Both the position numbers and the translations under genes were made by a program. Below are positions 1 to 11,815 of a stretch of DNA of 33,968 nucleotides, in pieces. Each line of letters opens with the position of its first letter. The first letter of the stretch is position 1. This DNA is from Porphyromonadaceae bacterium UBA7572 (lineage in GTDB: Bacteria > Bacteroidota > Bacteroidia > Bacteroidales > Muribaculaceae). The stretch is from assembly GCA_002476625.1 (NCBI GenBank), contig DLLC01000070.1:3002-36969 (forward strand), in the 5' to 3' direction. The notes beneath the pieces are model-generated. The model ran no database searches, had not been told where the DNA came from, and saw only the letters and a list, made by a program, of their open reading frames with translations.

Positions 1-1
1 C

Positions 2-91
2 GAGGCACAACCACGCGAGATACACTATGCGCTGAGCAATAATTTCGGTTTCGGCGGGCATAACGCCTGCCTGTTGTTTGCAAAGATATGA
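2..91 (+). CDS. fabF: 3' fragment of a beta-ketoacyl-ACP synthase II (FabF-type)
   Basis: Reading from base 2 gives about 29 codons ending in TGA at 89-91. The peptide carries NNFGFGGHNA followed by a short hydrophobic tail, which matches the conserved C-terminus of FabF-type condensing enzymes (usual form SFGFGGTNA). These enzymes elongate fatty acyl chains on acyl carrier protein in the cytoplasm. Only the last strand of the thiolase fold is present; the catalytic Cys-His-His lie upstream of the window. Its TGA overlaps the asd ATG as ATGA, so the two genes are probably translationally coupled. A different ketosynthase subfamily cannot be excluded from so short a piece. Confidence 0.72.
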   Translation, partial: EAQPREIHYALSNNFGFGGHNACLLFAKI

Positions 92-1179
92 CGGTAGCAA
101 TAGTAGGTGCATCGGGTGCGGTAGGGCAGGAACTACTGCGGATATTGGCGGAAAGGCATTTTCCGGTGGACGACTTGCGGCTGTTCGGGTCTTCCCGCAG
201 CGCGGGGACACGGTATGAATTTGGCGGGAAGGAGTATGTGGTGGAGGAGTTGCAGCACGGCGACCAGTTCAAGGGTGTGGATATAGCCTTTGTGTCGGCA
301 GGCGGTGGTACGTCGCGCGAGTATGCGGAGGACATCACCCGTTACGGCACGCTGATGATAGACAACTCGTCGGCTTTCCGTATGGACCCTCAGGTGCCGT
401 TGGTGGTGCCCGAGATAAATGCTTCGGATTCGCTGATGGCTTTTGGAGAGACCGGGAAACGGATTATTGCCAATCCGAACTGCACGACGATAGTGATGGC
501 GATGTGCCTGAAAGCCATAGAGCCGCTGTCGCATATCCGCAGGGTGCATGTGGCGTCGTACCAGTCGGCGTCGGGTGCAGGGGCTCAGGCGATGAATGAG
601 TTGATAGAGCAGTACAGGCAAGTGCTGAACGGGAAAGAGCCTGATGTAGAGCGGTTTGCGTATCAGTTGGCGTTTAATATGATTCCGCAGATAGATGTGT
701 TCGGCGACGACGATTACACGAAGGAGGAACTGAAGATGTACAACGAGACGCGGAAGATAATGCACTCGGATATAGAGGTGTCCGCGACGTGTGTGCGTGT
801 GCCGTCGCTCAGGGCGCACTCAGAGGCCGTGTGGATAGAGACGGAGAAGCCTGTTACGCCCGAACAAGCCAAGGAGGCGTTTGCGCATACGGAAGGTGTG
901 CAGTTGGCGGACGATTTGACGAAAGTGGGTCATGCGCCGAAGACTATGGAGGAGTATAGCCGCGACGGAGGGGAGTTCCCCTACCCTATGCCGCTGTTTC
1001 TGAGCGGGACAGATGATGTGTATGTAGGCAGGATACGGCGTGATTTGGCTAACCCTAACGGACTGACATTCTGGTGCGTAGGCGACCAGATACGCAAAGG
1101 TGCCGCGCTGAATGCTGTGCAGATAGCGGAGTGGTTGCTCGGGCACAAAGAGGTTGCACATTCACGAAAAAAAGCGTAA
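88..1179 (+). CDS. asd: Aspartate-semialdehyde dehydrogenase
   Basis: 363 residues, normal for the family. It reduces aspartyl phosphate to aspartate semialdehyde with NADPH, the branch step to lysine/diaminopimelate, threonine and methionine; cytosolic. The N-terminal NADP-binding loop GASGAVG is at residues 7-13, the catalytic Cys132 lies in NPNCTT, and His244 lies in RVPSLRAHSEA, the usual acid/base position. The ATG at 88 overlaps the stop of the upstream fabF-type gene (ATGA), which fixes the start and suggests coupled translation. No Shine-Dalgarno is visible, as usual in Bacteroidetes. The stop codon is embedded in the promoter of the next gene. Identification is secure. Confidence 0.95.
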   Translation: MTVAIVGASGAVGQELLRILAERHFPVDDLRLFGSSRSAGTRYEFGGKEYVVEELQHGDQFKGVDIAFVSAGGGTSREYAEDITRYGTLMIDNSSAFRMDPQVPLVVPEINASDSLMAFGETGKRIIANPNCTTIVMAMCLKAIEPLSHIRRVHVASYQSASGAGAQAMNELIEQYRQVLNGKEPDVERFAYQLAFNMIPQIDVFGDDDYTKEELKMYNETRKIMHSDIEVSATCVRVPSLRAHSEAVWIETEKPVTPEQAKEAFAHTEGVQLADDLTKVGHAPKTMEEYSRDGGEFPYPMPLFLSGTDDVYVGRIRRDLANPNGLTFWCVGDQIRKGAALNAVQIAEWLLGHKEVAHSRKKA

Positions 1180-1184
1180 CTTTG
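1154..1184 (+). promoter_or_regulatory. Bacteroidetes promoter for the CoA transferase gene
   Basis: TTG at 1154-1156, a 20-nt spacer, then TAACTTTG at 1177-1184 match the Bacteroidetes sigma factor consensus. The first three bases of the -7 element are the TAA stop codon of asd. Predicted transcription starts near 1190, giving a leader of about 35 nt before the ATG at 1226. The CoA transferase is therefore likely transcribed independently of asd. Confidence 0.75.
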
Positions 1185-1225
1185 CAGCCGTTTTTTGAGA
1201 CAAAATAATTTACTTATAAGATATC

Positions 1226-2722
1226 ATGGCACTTCCATTTATGACAGCCGAAGAGGCTGCTAAGTTAGTAAAGAACGGAGACGTGGTCGGTATGGGCGGA
1301 TTTACGCCTGCCGGTGCTCCGAAAGATGTTCCTACTGCTATTGCCCATCAGGCAGAGGCTCTGCACGCAGAGGGCAAACCTTTCAAGATTGGTATGTACA
1401 CGGGTGCGTCCACGGGTGACAGTTGCGACGGCGCATTGGCACGTGCACACGCTATTGATTTCCGTACCCCCTATCAGGGCAACAAAGACTTGCGTGCCGA
1501 GTTGAACGCACAGGGTGCACACTATTTCGATATGCACCTGAGCGAGTTGGCACAAGACCTGCGCTACGGGTTTATGAAGCGTCCGGACTTTGCTATCATT
1601 GAGGCTTGCTACGTGGACGAAGAGGGTGTGATTGTACCGACGGCCGGTGTGGGTAATATGCTGACGTTCTGCGAGTTGGCTCCGAAGATTATCGTTGAAC
1701 TCAATGAGGCGATGCCTGCTACGATGCGCGGTCTGCACGATTTGTATGAGCCGCTTGACCCGCCCCAACGCCGCGAGATACCTGTTTACAAGCCGTCAGA
1801 CCGCATCGGAAAAGACCATATCAAGGTGGACCCGAAGAAGATTGTGGCAGTGGTGAAGACCAACCGCCCCAACGAGGTGGGCAAGTTCTCGCCGCTGGAC
1901 GAGACGACAGAGAAGATAGGTGCCAACGTGGCTCTGTTCCTCGAAAACGAGATGAAAGCAGGGCGTATCCCGCCGTCGTTCCTGCCTATCCAGTCGGGCG
2001 TGGGCAATATCGCCAATGCCGTGCTGGGTGCGTTGGGCGAGAACAAGCATATCCCGCCGTTTGAGATGTACACCGAGGTGATACAAGACTCGGTGGTAGG
2101 CTTGATGAAAGAGGGACGCGTGAAGTTCGCCAGCGGTTGCTCGCTGACTATCGGTGCGGACAAGTTGCAGGACATCATTGACCATATCGATTTCTTCCGC
2201 GACAAGATAGTGCTTCGTCCGCAAGAGATTAGCAACAACCCCGAAGTGGCACGCCGTTTGGGTTTGATTACCATCAATACGGCATTGGAGGCTGATATAT
2301 ACGGCAATATCAACTCGACGCACGTGTGCGGTACGAAGATGATGAACGGTATAGGCGGCAGCGGTGACTTCACCCGCAATGCATATATCAGTATCTACAC
2401 CACACCTTCGACAGCCAAGGGCGGTTGTATCTCGGCTTTTGTGCCGATGGTCAGCCACCTCGACCATAGCGAGCATAGCGTGAAGGTGATAATCACAGAG
2501 CACGGTATCGCTGATTTGCGCGGCAAGAGCCCTATCCAACGTGCGCATGAGATAATCGACAACTGCGTTGACCCGCAATATCGTCCGATGCTCAACGAGT
2601 ATCTCGCTATGTCAAAGACGGCACACACCCCGCATACACTGAGTTGCGCGCTGGCTATGCACGAGGAGTTCCTCAAGAGCGGCGATATGCGCAATACCAA
2701 GTGGGAGAACTACCTACGTTAA
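1226..2722 (+). CDS. Acetyl-CoA hydrolase/transferase family, probably succinate:acetate CoA-transferase
   Basis: 498 residues, the normal length of the acetyl-CoA hydrolase/transferase family. These enzymes swap CoA between acetyl-CoA and succinate (or propionate/acetate), linking acetate release to succinyl-CoA in fermentative metabolism; cytosolic. The oxyanion/CoA site GVGN is at residues 258-261 and the expected catalytic glutamate, which forms the glutamyl-CoA thioester, is Glu284 in MYTEVIQD. An N-terminal GMGGF glycine-rich stretch (22-26) and a C-terminal ITEHGIADLRG motif complete the family pattern. It has its own promoter overlapping the asd stop and ends at a bidirectional hairpin. 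Exact acyl specificity cannot be read from sequence alone. Confidence 0.88.
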   Translation: MALPFMTAEEAAKLVKNGDVVGMGGFTPAGAPKDVPTAIAHQAEALHAEGKPFKIGMYTGASTGDSCDGALARAHAIDFRTPYQGNKDLRAELNAQGAHYFDMHLSELAQDLRYGFMKRPDFAIIEACYVDEEGVIVPTAGVGNMLTFCELAPKIIVELNEAMPATMRGLHDLYEPLDPPQRREIPVYKPSDRIGKDHIKVDPKKIVAVVKTNRPNEVGKFSPLDETTEKIGANVALFLENEMKAGRIPPSFLPIQSGVGNIANAVLGALGENKHIPPFEMYTEVIQDSVVGLMKEGRVKFASGCSLTIGADKLQDIIDHIDFFRDKIVLRPQEISNNPEVARRLGLITINTALEADIYGNINSTHVCGTKMMNGIGGSGDFTRNAYISIYTTPSTAKGGCISAFVPMVSHLDHSEHSVKVIITEHGIADLRGKSPIQRAHEIIDNCVDPQYRPMLNEYLAMSKTAHTPHTLSCALAMHEEFLKSGDMRNTKWENYLR

Positions 2723-2745
2723 GTAATAGTTAATAATTAATAGTT

Positions 2746-2780
2746 AATAGGCTGCCCGAATCTTTCTCAGGCAGCCTATT
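2746..2780. terminator. Bidirectional hairpin between convergent genes
   Basis: Perfect 11-bp inverted repeat: AATAGGCTGCC at 2746-2756 and its complement at 2770-2780, with a 13-nt loop, followed by CTTTTG on the plus strand and AT-rich sequence on the minus side. It sits between the convergent CoA transferase gene and the RluA-type gene, so it probably terminates both. Confidence 0.75.
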
Positions 2781-2807
2781 CTTTTGTTGGCGTGTATGCT
2801 TTGGAAA

Positions 2808-3740
2808 TTAGCGTACAGCGCGCAGAAACTCCTTCGGAACAGGGGTCTCGAAATGTACTTTCTGCTCTGTGGCGGGGTGAATAAACTCCAGTACGCGGGC
2901 ATGCAGACACAATCGGTCAACAGGCGAGTATTCATTGCCATGACCGTACTTGCGATCGCCGATGACTGGATGCCCGATACTTTGCATGTGGACACGAATC
3001 TGATTGGTGCGTCCCGTCTCGAGGTTGAGTTCGATAAGGGAAATGGGTAGGAAATTGGCAGTGTTTTCAGTAGTGGTATTGTAGGGCGGTGTCGTCTCTT
3101 TCAGCACCTTGTAGTTGGTGACAGCCATCTGCCCCCCGTCGTCCACAGGCGATGAATAGACCACTGCATTGCGCTTGTCCTCGGTCAGCCACGTGGTTAT
3201 CTTGCCCGATTTCTTGTCGAGAATACCCTCTACGAGAGCTACATACGTGCGTTTGGTCACCAACTGACGCCAGTAAGTGCGCATATACTCCTGCAATTCG
3301 GGTGTCTTGGCAAAGACCAGCAGACCACTCGTCTCGCGGTCAAGGCGGTGGACGACATAAATACCGTTGTGCACATCCTGGTGCTTGACGTAGTTCTTGA
3401 GAATGGAGAACGCCGTTGTCTCCGTGCTACCGGGGTAGGTAGGCACCGTAAGCAAACCAACTTTCTTCTCCACAACTATCAGCCAGTCGTCCTCATAAAC
3501 GATGCTCAACTTGGGGTGGTGCAACTCGCCGTTGCCGCGTCCCGAAGTAATAACCACAGTATCCCCCTTATGCACAGGCACATCGTGGCGCGTCTGCACT
3601 GCCTTGTTTACCGTTACGCGGCGTTGCCCGAGCAACTGCTTGATACTGGTGCGGGTCATCCCCCCCATCTTCGCGAGCAGGAAAGGCAACAGTTCCATGT
3701 CTGCTTCCACACGGAGAATAGTATTTTGTCTCTTTTTCAT
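2808..3740 (-). CDS. RluA/RluD-family pseudouridine synthase
   Basis: 310 residues. It isomerises uridine to pseudouridine in 23S rRNA (or tRNA); cytosolic. An S4-like RNA-binding domain spans about residues 13-65 (TSIKQLLGQRRVTVN), followed by the catalytic domain with the signature HRLDRETSG, whose Asp134 is the invariant catalytic residue. Length and S4 domain fit the RluD group, but the target uridines cannot be assigned. The gene lies 9 nt downstream of the PnuC-like membrane protein gene on the same strand, so the two are likely co-transcribed, ending at the hairpin at 2746-2780. Confidence 0.9.
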   Translation of the reverse strand: MKKRQNTILRVEADMELLPFLLAKMGGMTRTSIKQLLGQRRVTVNKAVQTRHDVPVHKGDTVVITSGRGNGELHHPKLSIVYEDDWLIVVEKKVGLLTVPTYPGSTETTAFSILKNYVKHQDVHNGIYVVHRLDRETSGLLVFAKTPELQEYMRTYWRQLVTKRTYVALVEGILDKKSGKITTWLTEDKRNAVVYSSPVDDGGQMAVTNYKVLKETTPPYNTTTENTANFLPISLIELNLETGRTNQIRVHMQSIGHPVIGDRKYGHGNEYSPVDRLCLHARVLEFIHPATEQKVHFETPVPKEFLRAVR

Positions 3741-3749
3741 CGTAAAATA

Positions 3750-4517
3750 TCAATTATTATGTGTGCTGCGGTATATTTTAATCCATGCCATGCCGGTACT
3801 ACTATTAATAATGAGGAATACGGTGAATAGCACGAGTGAGAATATGTTGCCAATCATAACGGCAATTGCCATACCCGACAGGCTGTACACCACCCACCAA
3901 ATCCATGCATCAATCCGCTGCCCGACAAGCAGACCATTTGCCAATACCGCCGAGGCAAACAGCAGTCCGCTCACCAATTTGAGGGCTACATTATCCCACC
4001 ACCCGTTGTCCTGAAAACACTGAGTAGCAGCAATATAGTCCACTACCACAATGGCAAGAGCCACAATTACTATAAAGAATTGCAAGGCACGTGGCAACCA
4101 CCTTGGAGCAAGACTCTCCTCTACAAACTGCGGTTGCATAGTGTGCGTGCGCCACACGAAGAGTGAGTAGATGCCAAACGGCACAAACACAGCCCCATAA
4201 AGCAACACCAAGTCCAAACTGCCTTGCAAACCGAACTGCACTGCCAGCAGTATCGCCATCACAATATCGCCATAGAAACCGATGTAGTTCTTCGGGTTGC
4301 GGATAGTGAGTACGTATGCCGTGCCGATGACACTGGCAGGTATGCCGACCACAAAAGATGGGTCAGACCACTGCAAAAGCGTTCCCCGTAACGACGGACA
4401 CAGCCATTCCACTACGTACAGCACCAGAAACAATGCCGCAAAGATACCCGCAGACACCAACAACTGCCTGCCAAACTCCATTAACAATTGACGACAGATG
4501 CTCATCATTTTCTCCAT
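3750..4517 (-). CDS. PnuC-family membrane transporter, probable
   Basis: 255 residues with about seven hydrophobic segments (roughly 18-36, 52-68, 78-98, 104-122, 144-163, 178-195 and 205-240), so an inner-membrane protein. The C-terminal pattern, a polar RIDAW before WW, then a long hydrophobic stretch ending INSSTGMAW, resembles PnuC nicotinamide riboside/vitamin transporters (family pattern: E-x-W-x-x-W, then N-x-x-x-G-x-x-W). The substrate is unknown; no riboswitch that would hint at thiamine or riboflavin was seen upstream. The first codon is ATG at 4517, but a second ATG three codons in is equally possible. It precedes the RluA-type gene by 9 nt. Confidence 0.6.
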   Translation of the reverse strand: MEKMMSICRQLLMEFGRQLLVSAGIFAALFLVLYVVEWLCPSLRGTLLQWSDPSFVVGIPASVIGTAYVLTIRNPKNYIGFYGDIVMAILLAVQFGLQGSLDLVLLYGAVFVPFGIYSLFVWRTHTMQPQFVEESLAPRWLPRALQFFIVIVALAIVVVDYIAATQCFQDNGWWDNVALKLVSGLLFASAVLANGLLVGQRIDAWIWWVVYSLSGMAIAVMIGNIFSLVLFTVFLIINSSTGMAWIKIYRSTHNN

Positions 4518-4623
4518 TTAACTATCAACCAACATCTAACCAACCTATAACAATCCACCAACGATTTGCCCGTGCCGGAATGTTGTTGATATTATTTAAC
4601 AAAGGACGATTTACAAACAACAA

Positions 4624-4647
4624 AGGCGAGCCTCGTGAGACTCGCCT
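4624..4647 (-). terminator. Terminator of the rpsF-rpsR-rplI-rpmE operon
   Basis: AGGCGAG at 4624-4630 pairs with CTCGCCT at 4641-4647, with a short extra CTC/GAG inside the loop. On the minus strand it is followed by TTTGTTGTTTG. It lies 20 nt beyond the rpmE stop codon. Confidence 0.7.
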
Positions 4648-4666
4648 CTGAATTATCACATGAAGA

Positions 4667-4921
4667 TTATTTCTTCTTGCGGGCGCCGTAGCGAGACATA
4701 AATTTATCTACGCGACCGGCGGTATCCACGAGTTTCGACTTACCTGTGTAGAAGGGGTGGCTCGTGTTCGAGATTTCCAACTTAATCAGGGGATAAGTCT
4801 GACCGTCGATTTCGATGGAGTCCTTCGTAGCGGCTGTGGAGCGGCTGAAGAACTGTGTGCCATCGGACATATCTTTGAAGACTACCACGCGGTAGTTCTC
4901 CGGATGAATTCCTTTTTTCAT
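4667..4921 (-). CDS. rpmE2: 50S ribosomal protein L31, type B
   Basis: 84 residues, typical of type B L31. A component of the large subunit near the inter-subunit bridge. The N-terminus MKKGIHPENYR and the central SNTSHPFYTGK are family hallmarks. The zinc-binding CxxC of type A L31 is absent, so this is the zinc-independent form. The gene follows rplI by 24 nt on the same strand and is the last gene of the S6-S18-L9 operon before the terminator at 4624-4647. The lysine-rich tail (GARKKK) is usual for rRNA contact. Confidence 0.93.
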   Translation of the reverse strand: MKKGIHPENYRVVVFKDMSDGTQFFSRSTAATKDSIEIDGQTYPLIKLEISNTSHPFYTGKSKLVDTAGRVDKFMSRYGARKKK

Positions 4922-4945
4922 ACTTCTGTTTCCTTTCTTCGCGGC

Positions 4946-5389
4946 TTACTCAGCAGCCACAATGTTCAACTTAATCTGAGCCTTCACCTCGCGGTGCAGT
5001 TTGGCGATTGCCAATGCCTCGCCCAACTCCTTCACGTTCTCGACGGTGATAATCTTCTTATCGATGTCGAAGCCCTGTGCCTTCAATGCCTCTGCCACCT
5101 GTGCGGTAGTGATAGCACCGAATATCTTGCCGTCCTCGTTAGCCTTTGCGGGCAACGTGATAACGGTAGCAGCCAACTTCTCAGCCAATGCCTGAGCGTC
5201 AGCCAGTTGCTTGGCCAACTTGTGAGCCTGCTGCTTGAGGTTCTCTGCCAGTTGCTTGCGGTTGCTGTCGTTGGCAATTACTGCGAACTGATTGGGAATG
5301 AGGTAGTTACGACCATAACCGTCGCGCACCTTTACAATATCGTTCTTATAGCCCAAGTTGGCTACGTCTTGAATCAAAATTACTTCCAT
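4946..5389 (-). CDS. rplI: 50S ribosomal protein L9
   Basis: 147 residues, full length. L9 binds 23S rRNA near the base of the L1 stalk. The N-terminal globular domain has MEVILIQDVANLGYKND and GYGRNYLIP (about residues 25-33), the family signature; a long charged connecting helix (about 40-75) leads to the C-terminal domain. It follows rpsR by 25 nt, the standard bacterial rpsF-rpsR-rplI order. No ssb or priB gene is inserted between rpsF and rpsR, unlike in many other phyla. Confidence 0.96.
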   Translation of the reverse strand: MEVILIQDVANLGYKNDIVKVRDGYGRNYLIPNQFAVIANDSNRKQLAENLKQQAHKLAKQLADAQALAEKLAATVITLPAKANEDGKIFGAITTAQVAEALKAQGFDIDKKIITVENVKELGEALAIAKLHREVKAQIKLNIVAAE

Positions 5390-5414
5390 GATGTTTCTCC
5401 TTTCAAACTATTGA

Positions 5415-5681
5415 TTACTTCATCATATCGGTTACGTAAGGCAGCAATGCCAAGTGGCGTGCTTTCTTCACGGCCTGAGCCACTTTGCGCTGATACTTCA
5501 GACTGGTACCCGTGATACGGCGGGGCAGAATCTTGCCTTGCTCGTTGAGGAACTTCTTCAGGAACTCGGGGTCCTTGTAGTCAATGTATTTGATACCGCT
5601 CTTCTTGAAACGGCAATACTTTTTCTTCTTTGCCTCGTTGGTCTTCGGGGTCAAATAGCGGAATTCTTCGTTCTGTGCCAT
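5415..5681 (-). CDS. rpsR: 30S ribosomal protein S18
   Basis: 88 residues. S18 binds S6 on the platform of the small subunit. The basic core with IDYKDPEFLKKFL, then RRITGTSLKYQRKVAQAVKKARHL, matches the family. An N-terminal extension (MAQNEEFRYLTPKTNEAKKKK) precedes the single cysteine of CRFKK. The start is 2 nt after the rpsF stop, so translation is probably coupled, as expected for two proteins that form a heterodimer. Confidence 0.95.
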   Translation of the reverse strand: MAQNEEFRYLTPKTNEAKKKKYCRFKKSGIKYIDYKDPEFLKKFLNEQGKILPRRITGTSLKYQRKVAQAVKKARHLALLPYVTDMMK

Positions 5682-5683
5682 AA

Positions 5684-6049
5684 TTAAGCCTCCTCGGTGG
5701 TTACAGGTTCTTCTTTCTTCAAACTAACGTTGCGACGTTTCTCAGCGTACTCAAATGCGTACTTGTCCAGACGCGTGGTGAGGAAACGAATTACTCGTTC
5801 GTCACGACGGAATTCCGTCTCGAGAGTAGCAATCACAGCCGGTTCTACATCAAATTGCAGCAAGGCGTAGAATCCCGTTGTTTTGCCTTGGATAGGATAA
5901 GCCAACTTGCGCAAACCCCACTCCTCACGATTCAGAATGGTACCACCATTCTCCTTGAGAAGGTTCTCGAATTTGTCAACCGCTTCCTTCATCTGTGGTT
6001 CAGACAAAACGGGAGTCAACACGAAAGCGGCCTCGTAATGATTTAACAT
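5684..6049 (-). CDS. rpsF: 30S ribosomal protein S6
   Basis: 121 residues. S6 is a ferredoxin-fold ribosomal protein that pairs with S18. It starts MLNHYEAAFVLTP and contains WGLRKLAYPIQGKTTGFYALLQF (about 44-66), the family core; the acidic C-terminal tail (EEPVTTEEA) is usual. First gene of the S6-S18-L9-L31 operon, with a clear promoter at 6148-6178 and a leader of roughly 90 nt that may hold an S6:S18 autoregulatory element. It diverges from mdh. Confidence 0.96.
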   Translation of the reverse strand: MLNHYEAAFVLTPVLSEPQMKEAVDKFENLLKENGGTILNREEWGLRKLAYPIQGKTTGFYALLQFDVEPAVIATLETEFRRDERVIRFLTTRLDKYAFEYAEKRRNVSLKKEEPVTTEEA

Positions 6050-6147
6050 ACTGTTTGTTGTTTAATTAGTTAATTTATTGCTTGGTGGAGCATACTGCCC
6101 CAACCTGCCCTCACGGCTCGGCAACGCGCCTAACCCGAAAAAGCGTG

Positions 6148-6178
6148 CAAAGATAATACAATTATCTGATATACACAA
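6148..6178 (-). promoter_or_regulatory. Promoter of the rpsF operon
   Basis: On the minus strand, TTG (complement of 6176-6178), 20 nt, then TATCTTTG (complement of 6148-6155) match the Bacteroidetes consensus. It lies about 100 nt upstream of the rpsF ATG and back to back with the mdh promoter, 39 nt away. Confidence 0.75.
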
Positions 6179-6217
6179 ATATGCAGTGCATTTTCTTACA
6201 CTTCTCTGTTTTGGATT

Positions 6218-6247
6218 TTGCGATATGAGAAAAAAGCAGTAACTTTG
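6218..6247 (+). promoter_or_regulatory. Promoter of mdh
   Basis: TTG at 6218-6220 within TTTTG, a 19-nt spacer, and TAACTTTG at 6240-6247 followed by CAA fit the Bacteroidetes consensus almost exactly. The leader to the mdh ATG at 6317 is about 65 nt. Confidence 0.8.
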
Positions 6248-6316
6248 CAAGCGGAATAAAGTCCCTTTCGAGGGGCTGCAAAAGGTGAATTTGTTAAACC
6301 AATAAACAATAGAATT

Positions 6317-7258
6317 ATGTCAAAAGTAACCGTTGTGGGCGCAGGTAACGTAGGTGCTACGTGCGCTAATGTGTTGGCTGTCAAGAAAGTAGCCAGCGAA
6401 GTTGTATTGATTGATATCAAAGAGGGCGTTGCTGAAGGCAAGGCTATGGACATCATGCAGACGGCTCAACTGCTGGGTTTCGACACTGTGGTTAAAGGCG
6501 TTACCAACGACTATACACAGACCGCCAACTCCGATGTAGTGGTTATCACCAGTGGTCTGCCACGTAAACCCGGTATGACCCGCGAGGAACTCATCGGCGT
6601 GAACGCAGGTATTGTAAAGAGCGTGGCAAAGCAAGTGCTGACCTACTCGCCGAATGCCATTCTGATTGTAGTTTCCAACCCGATGGATACGATGGCTTAC
6701 CTGACACTCAAGTCGCTCGGTTTGCCGCGTAACCGCGTCATCGGTATGGGTGGTGCACTCGACAGCAGCCGCTTCAAATACTTCCTCAGCCAGAAACTCG
6801 GTTGCAATGCCAACGAGGTAGAGGGCTTTGTTATCGGTGGTCACGGCGATACGACGATGATTCCTATGGCTCGTTTCGCTACCTACAAAGGTATGCCTAT
6901 CCTCAACTTCATGAGCGAGGCTGAGTTGGACGAGGTAGTACACGCTACTATGGTAGGCGGTGCCACACTGACCGGTCTGCTCGGCACCAGCGCATGGATG
7001 GCTCCGGGTGCCAGCGCAGCCAGCGTAGTGGACAGCATCATCAACGACCAGAAGAAGATGATTCCTTGCTCGGCTTACCTCGACGGCGAGTACGGATACA
7101 AAGACATCACCATCGGCGTGCCTTGCATCATCGGCAAGAACGGTATAGAGAAGATTGTCGAGTTGCCGCTCAACGACAAGGAGAAAGAACTCTATGCTGC
7201 CAGCGAGGCCGCTGTGGCAAAGACTACATCCGTCCTTCACGACATCAACGCTATCTAA
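6317..7258 (+). CDS. mdh: Malate dehydrogenase, LDH-like type
   Basis: 313 residues. It interconverts malate and oxaloacetate with NAD; in Bacteroidales mainly the reductive direction, towards fumarate and succinate; cytosolic. The Rossmann motif GAGNVG is at 8-13, Asp33 (VVLIDI) favours NAD, the substrate-binding arginines are Arg83 and Arg89 in LPRKPGMTRE (the malate rather than lactate pattern), Asp149/Arg152 follow, and the catalytic His176 is in GGHGDTTM. It has its own promoter and terminator and converges on rpoC. Finding mdh directly beyond rpoC is not the usual Bacteroides arrangement. Confidence 0.95.
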   Translation: MSKVTVVGAGNVGATCANVLAVKKVASEVVLIDIKEGVAEGKAMDIMQTAQLLGFDTVVKGVTNDYTQTANSDVVVITSGLPRKPGMTREELIGVNAGIVKSVAKQVLTYSPNAILIVVSNPMDTMAYLTLKSLGLPRNRVIGMGGALDSSRFKYFLSQKLGCNANEVEGFVIGGHGDTTMIPMARFATYKGMPILNFMSEAELDEVVHATMVGGATLTGLLGTSAWMAPGASAASVVDSIINDQKKMIPCSAYLDGEYGYKDITIGVPCIIGKNGIEKIVELPLNDKEKELYAASEAAVAKTTSVLHDINAI

Positions 7259-7283
7259 TCAGGCTTCCTGACAATCTGAAATC

Positions 7284-7314
7284 GGTGTGCCACTTCCCCA
7301 AGAGGTGGCACACC
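7284..7314 (+). terminator. Terminator of mdh
   Basis: GGTGTGCCAC at 7284-7293 pairs perfectly with GTGGCACACC at 7305-7314, with an 11-nt loop, followed by TTATTTATAT. It lies 25 nt after the mdh stop. Confidence 0.85.
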
Positions 7315-7385
7315 TTATTTATATATGCACACGGATAATCACATGTTTTCCCAACTCGACAATAATAACACCAATAATGTACATC

Positions 7386-7422
7386 AAAAAGGGATTGCCT
7401 GAATAACCGGCAACCCCTTTTT
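7386..7422 (-). terminator. Terminator of rpoC
   Basis: A 14-bp stem between 7386-7399 and 7409-7422 with arms ending in A5/T5. The single non-Watson-Crick position is A-C on the plus strand but G-U on the minus strand transcript, so the hairpin is fully paired only in the rpoC direction, followed there by TTTTTGATG. It lies 52 nt beyond the rpoC stop. Confidence 0.85.
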
Positions 7423-7474
7423 GATTGGTATATCACTCAGTATATGTCAAGCAGATGCTGAGTGCTTGTGGTTG

Positions 7475-11788
<4,314 letters not shown>

Positions 11789-11815
11789 TATGATGATTTG
11801 TTATGAGAGACGTTA

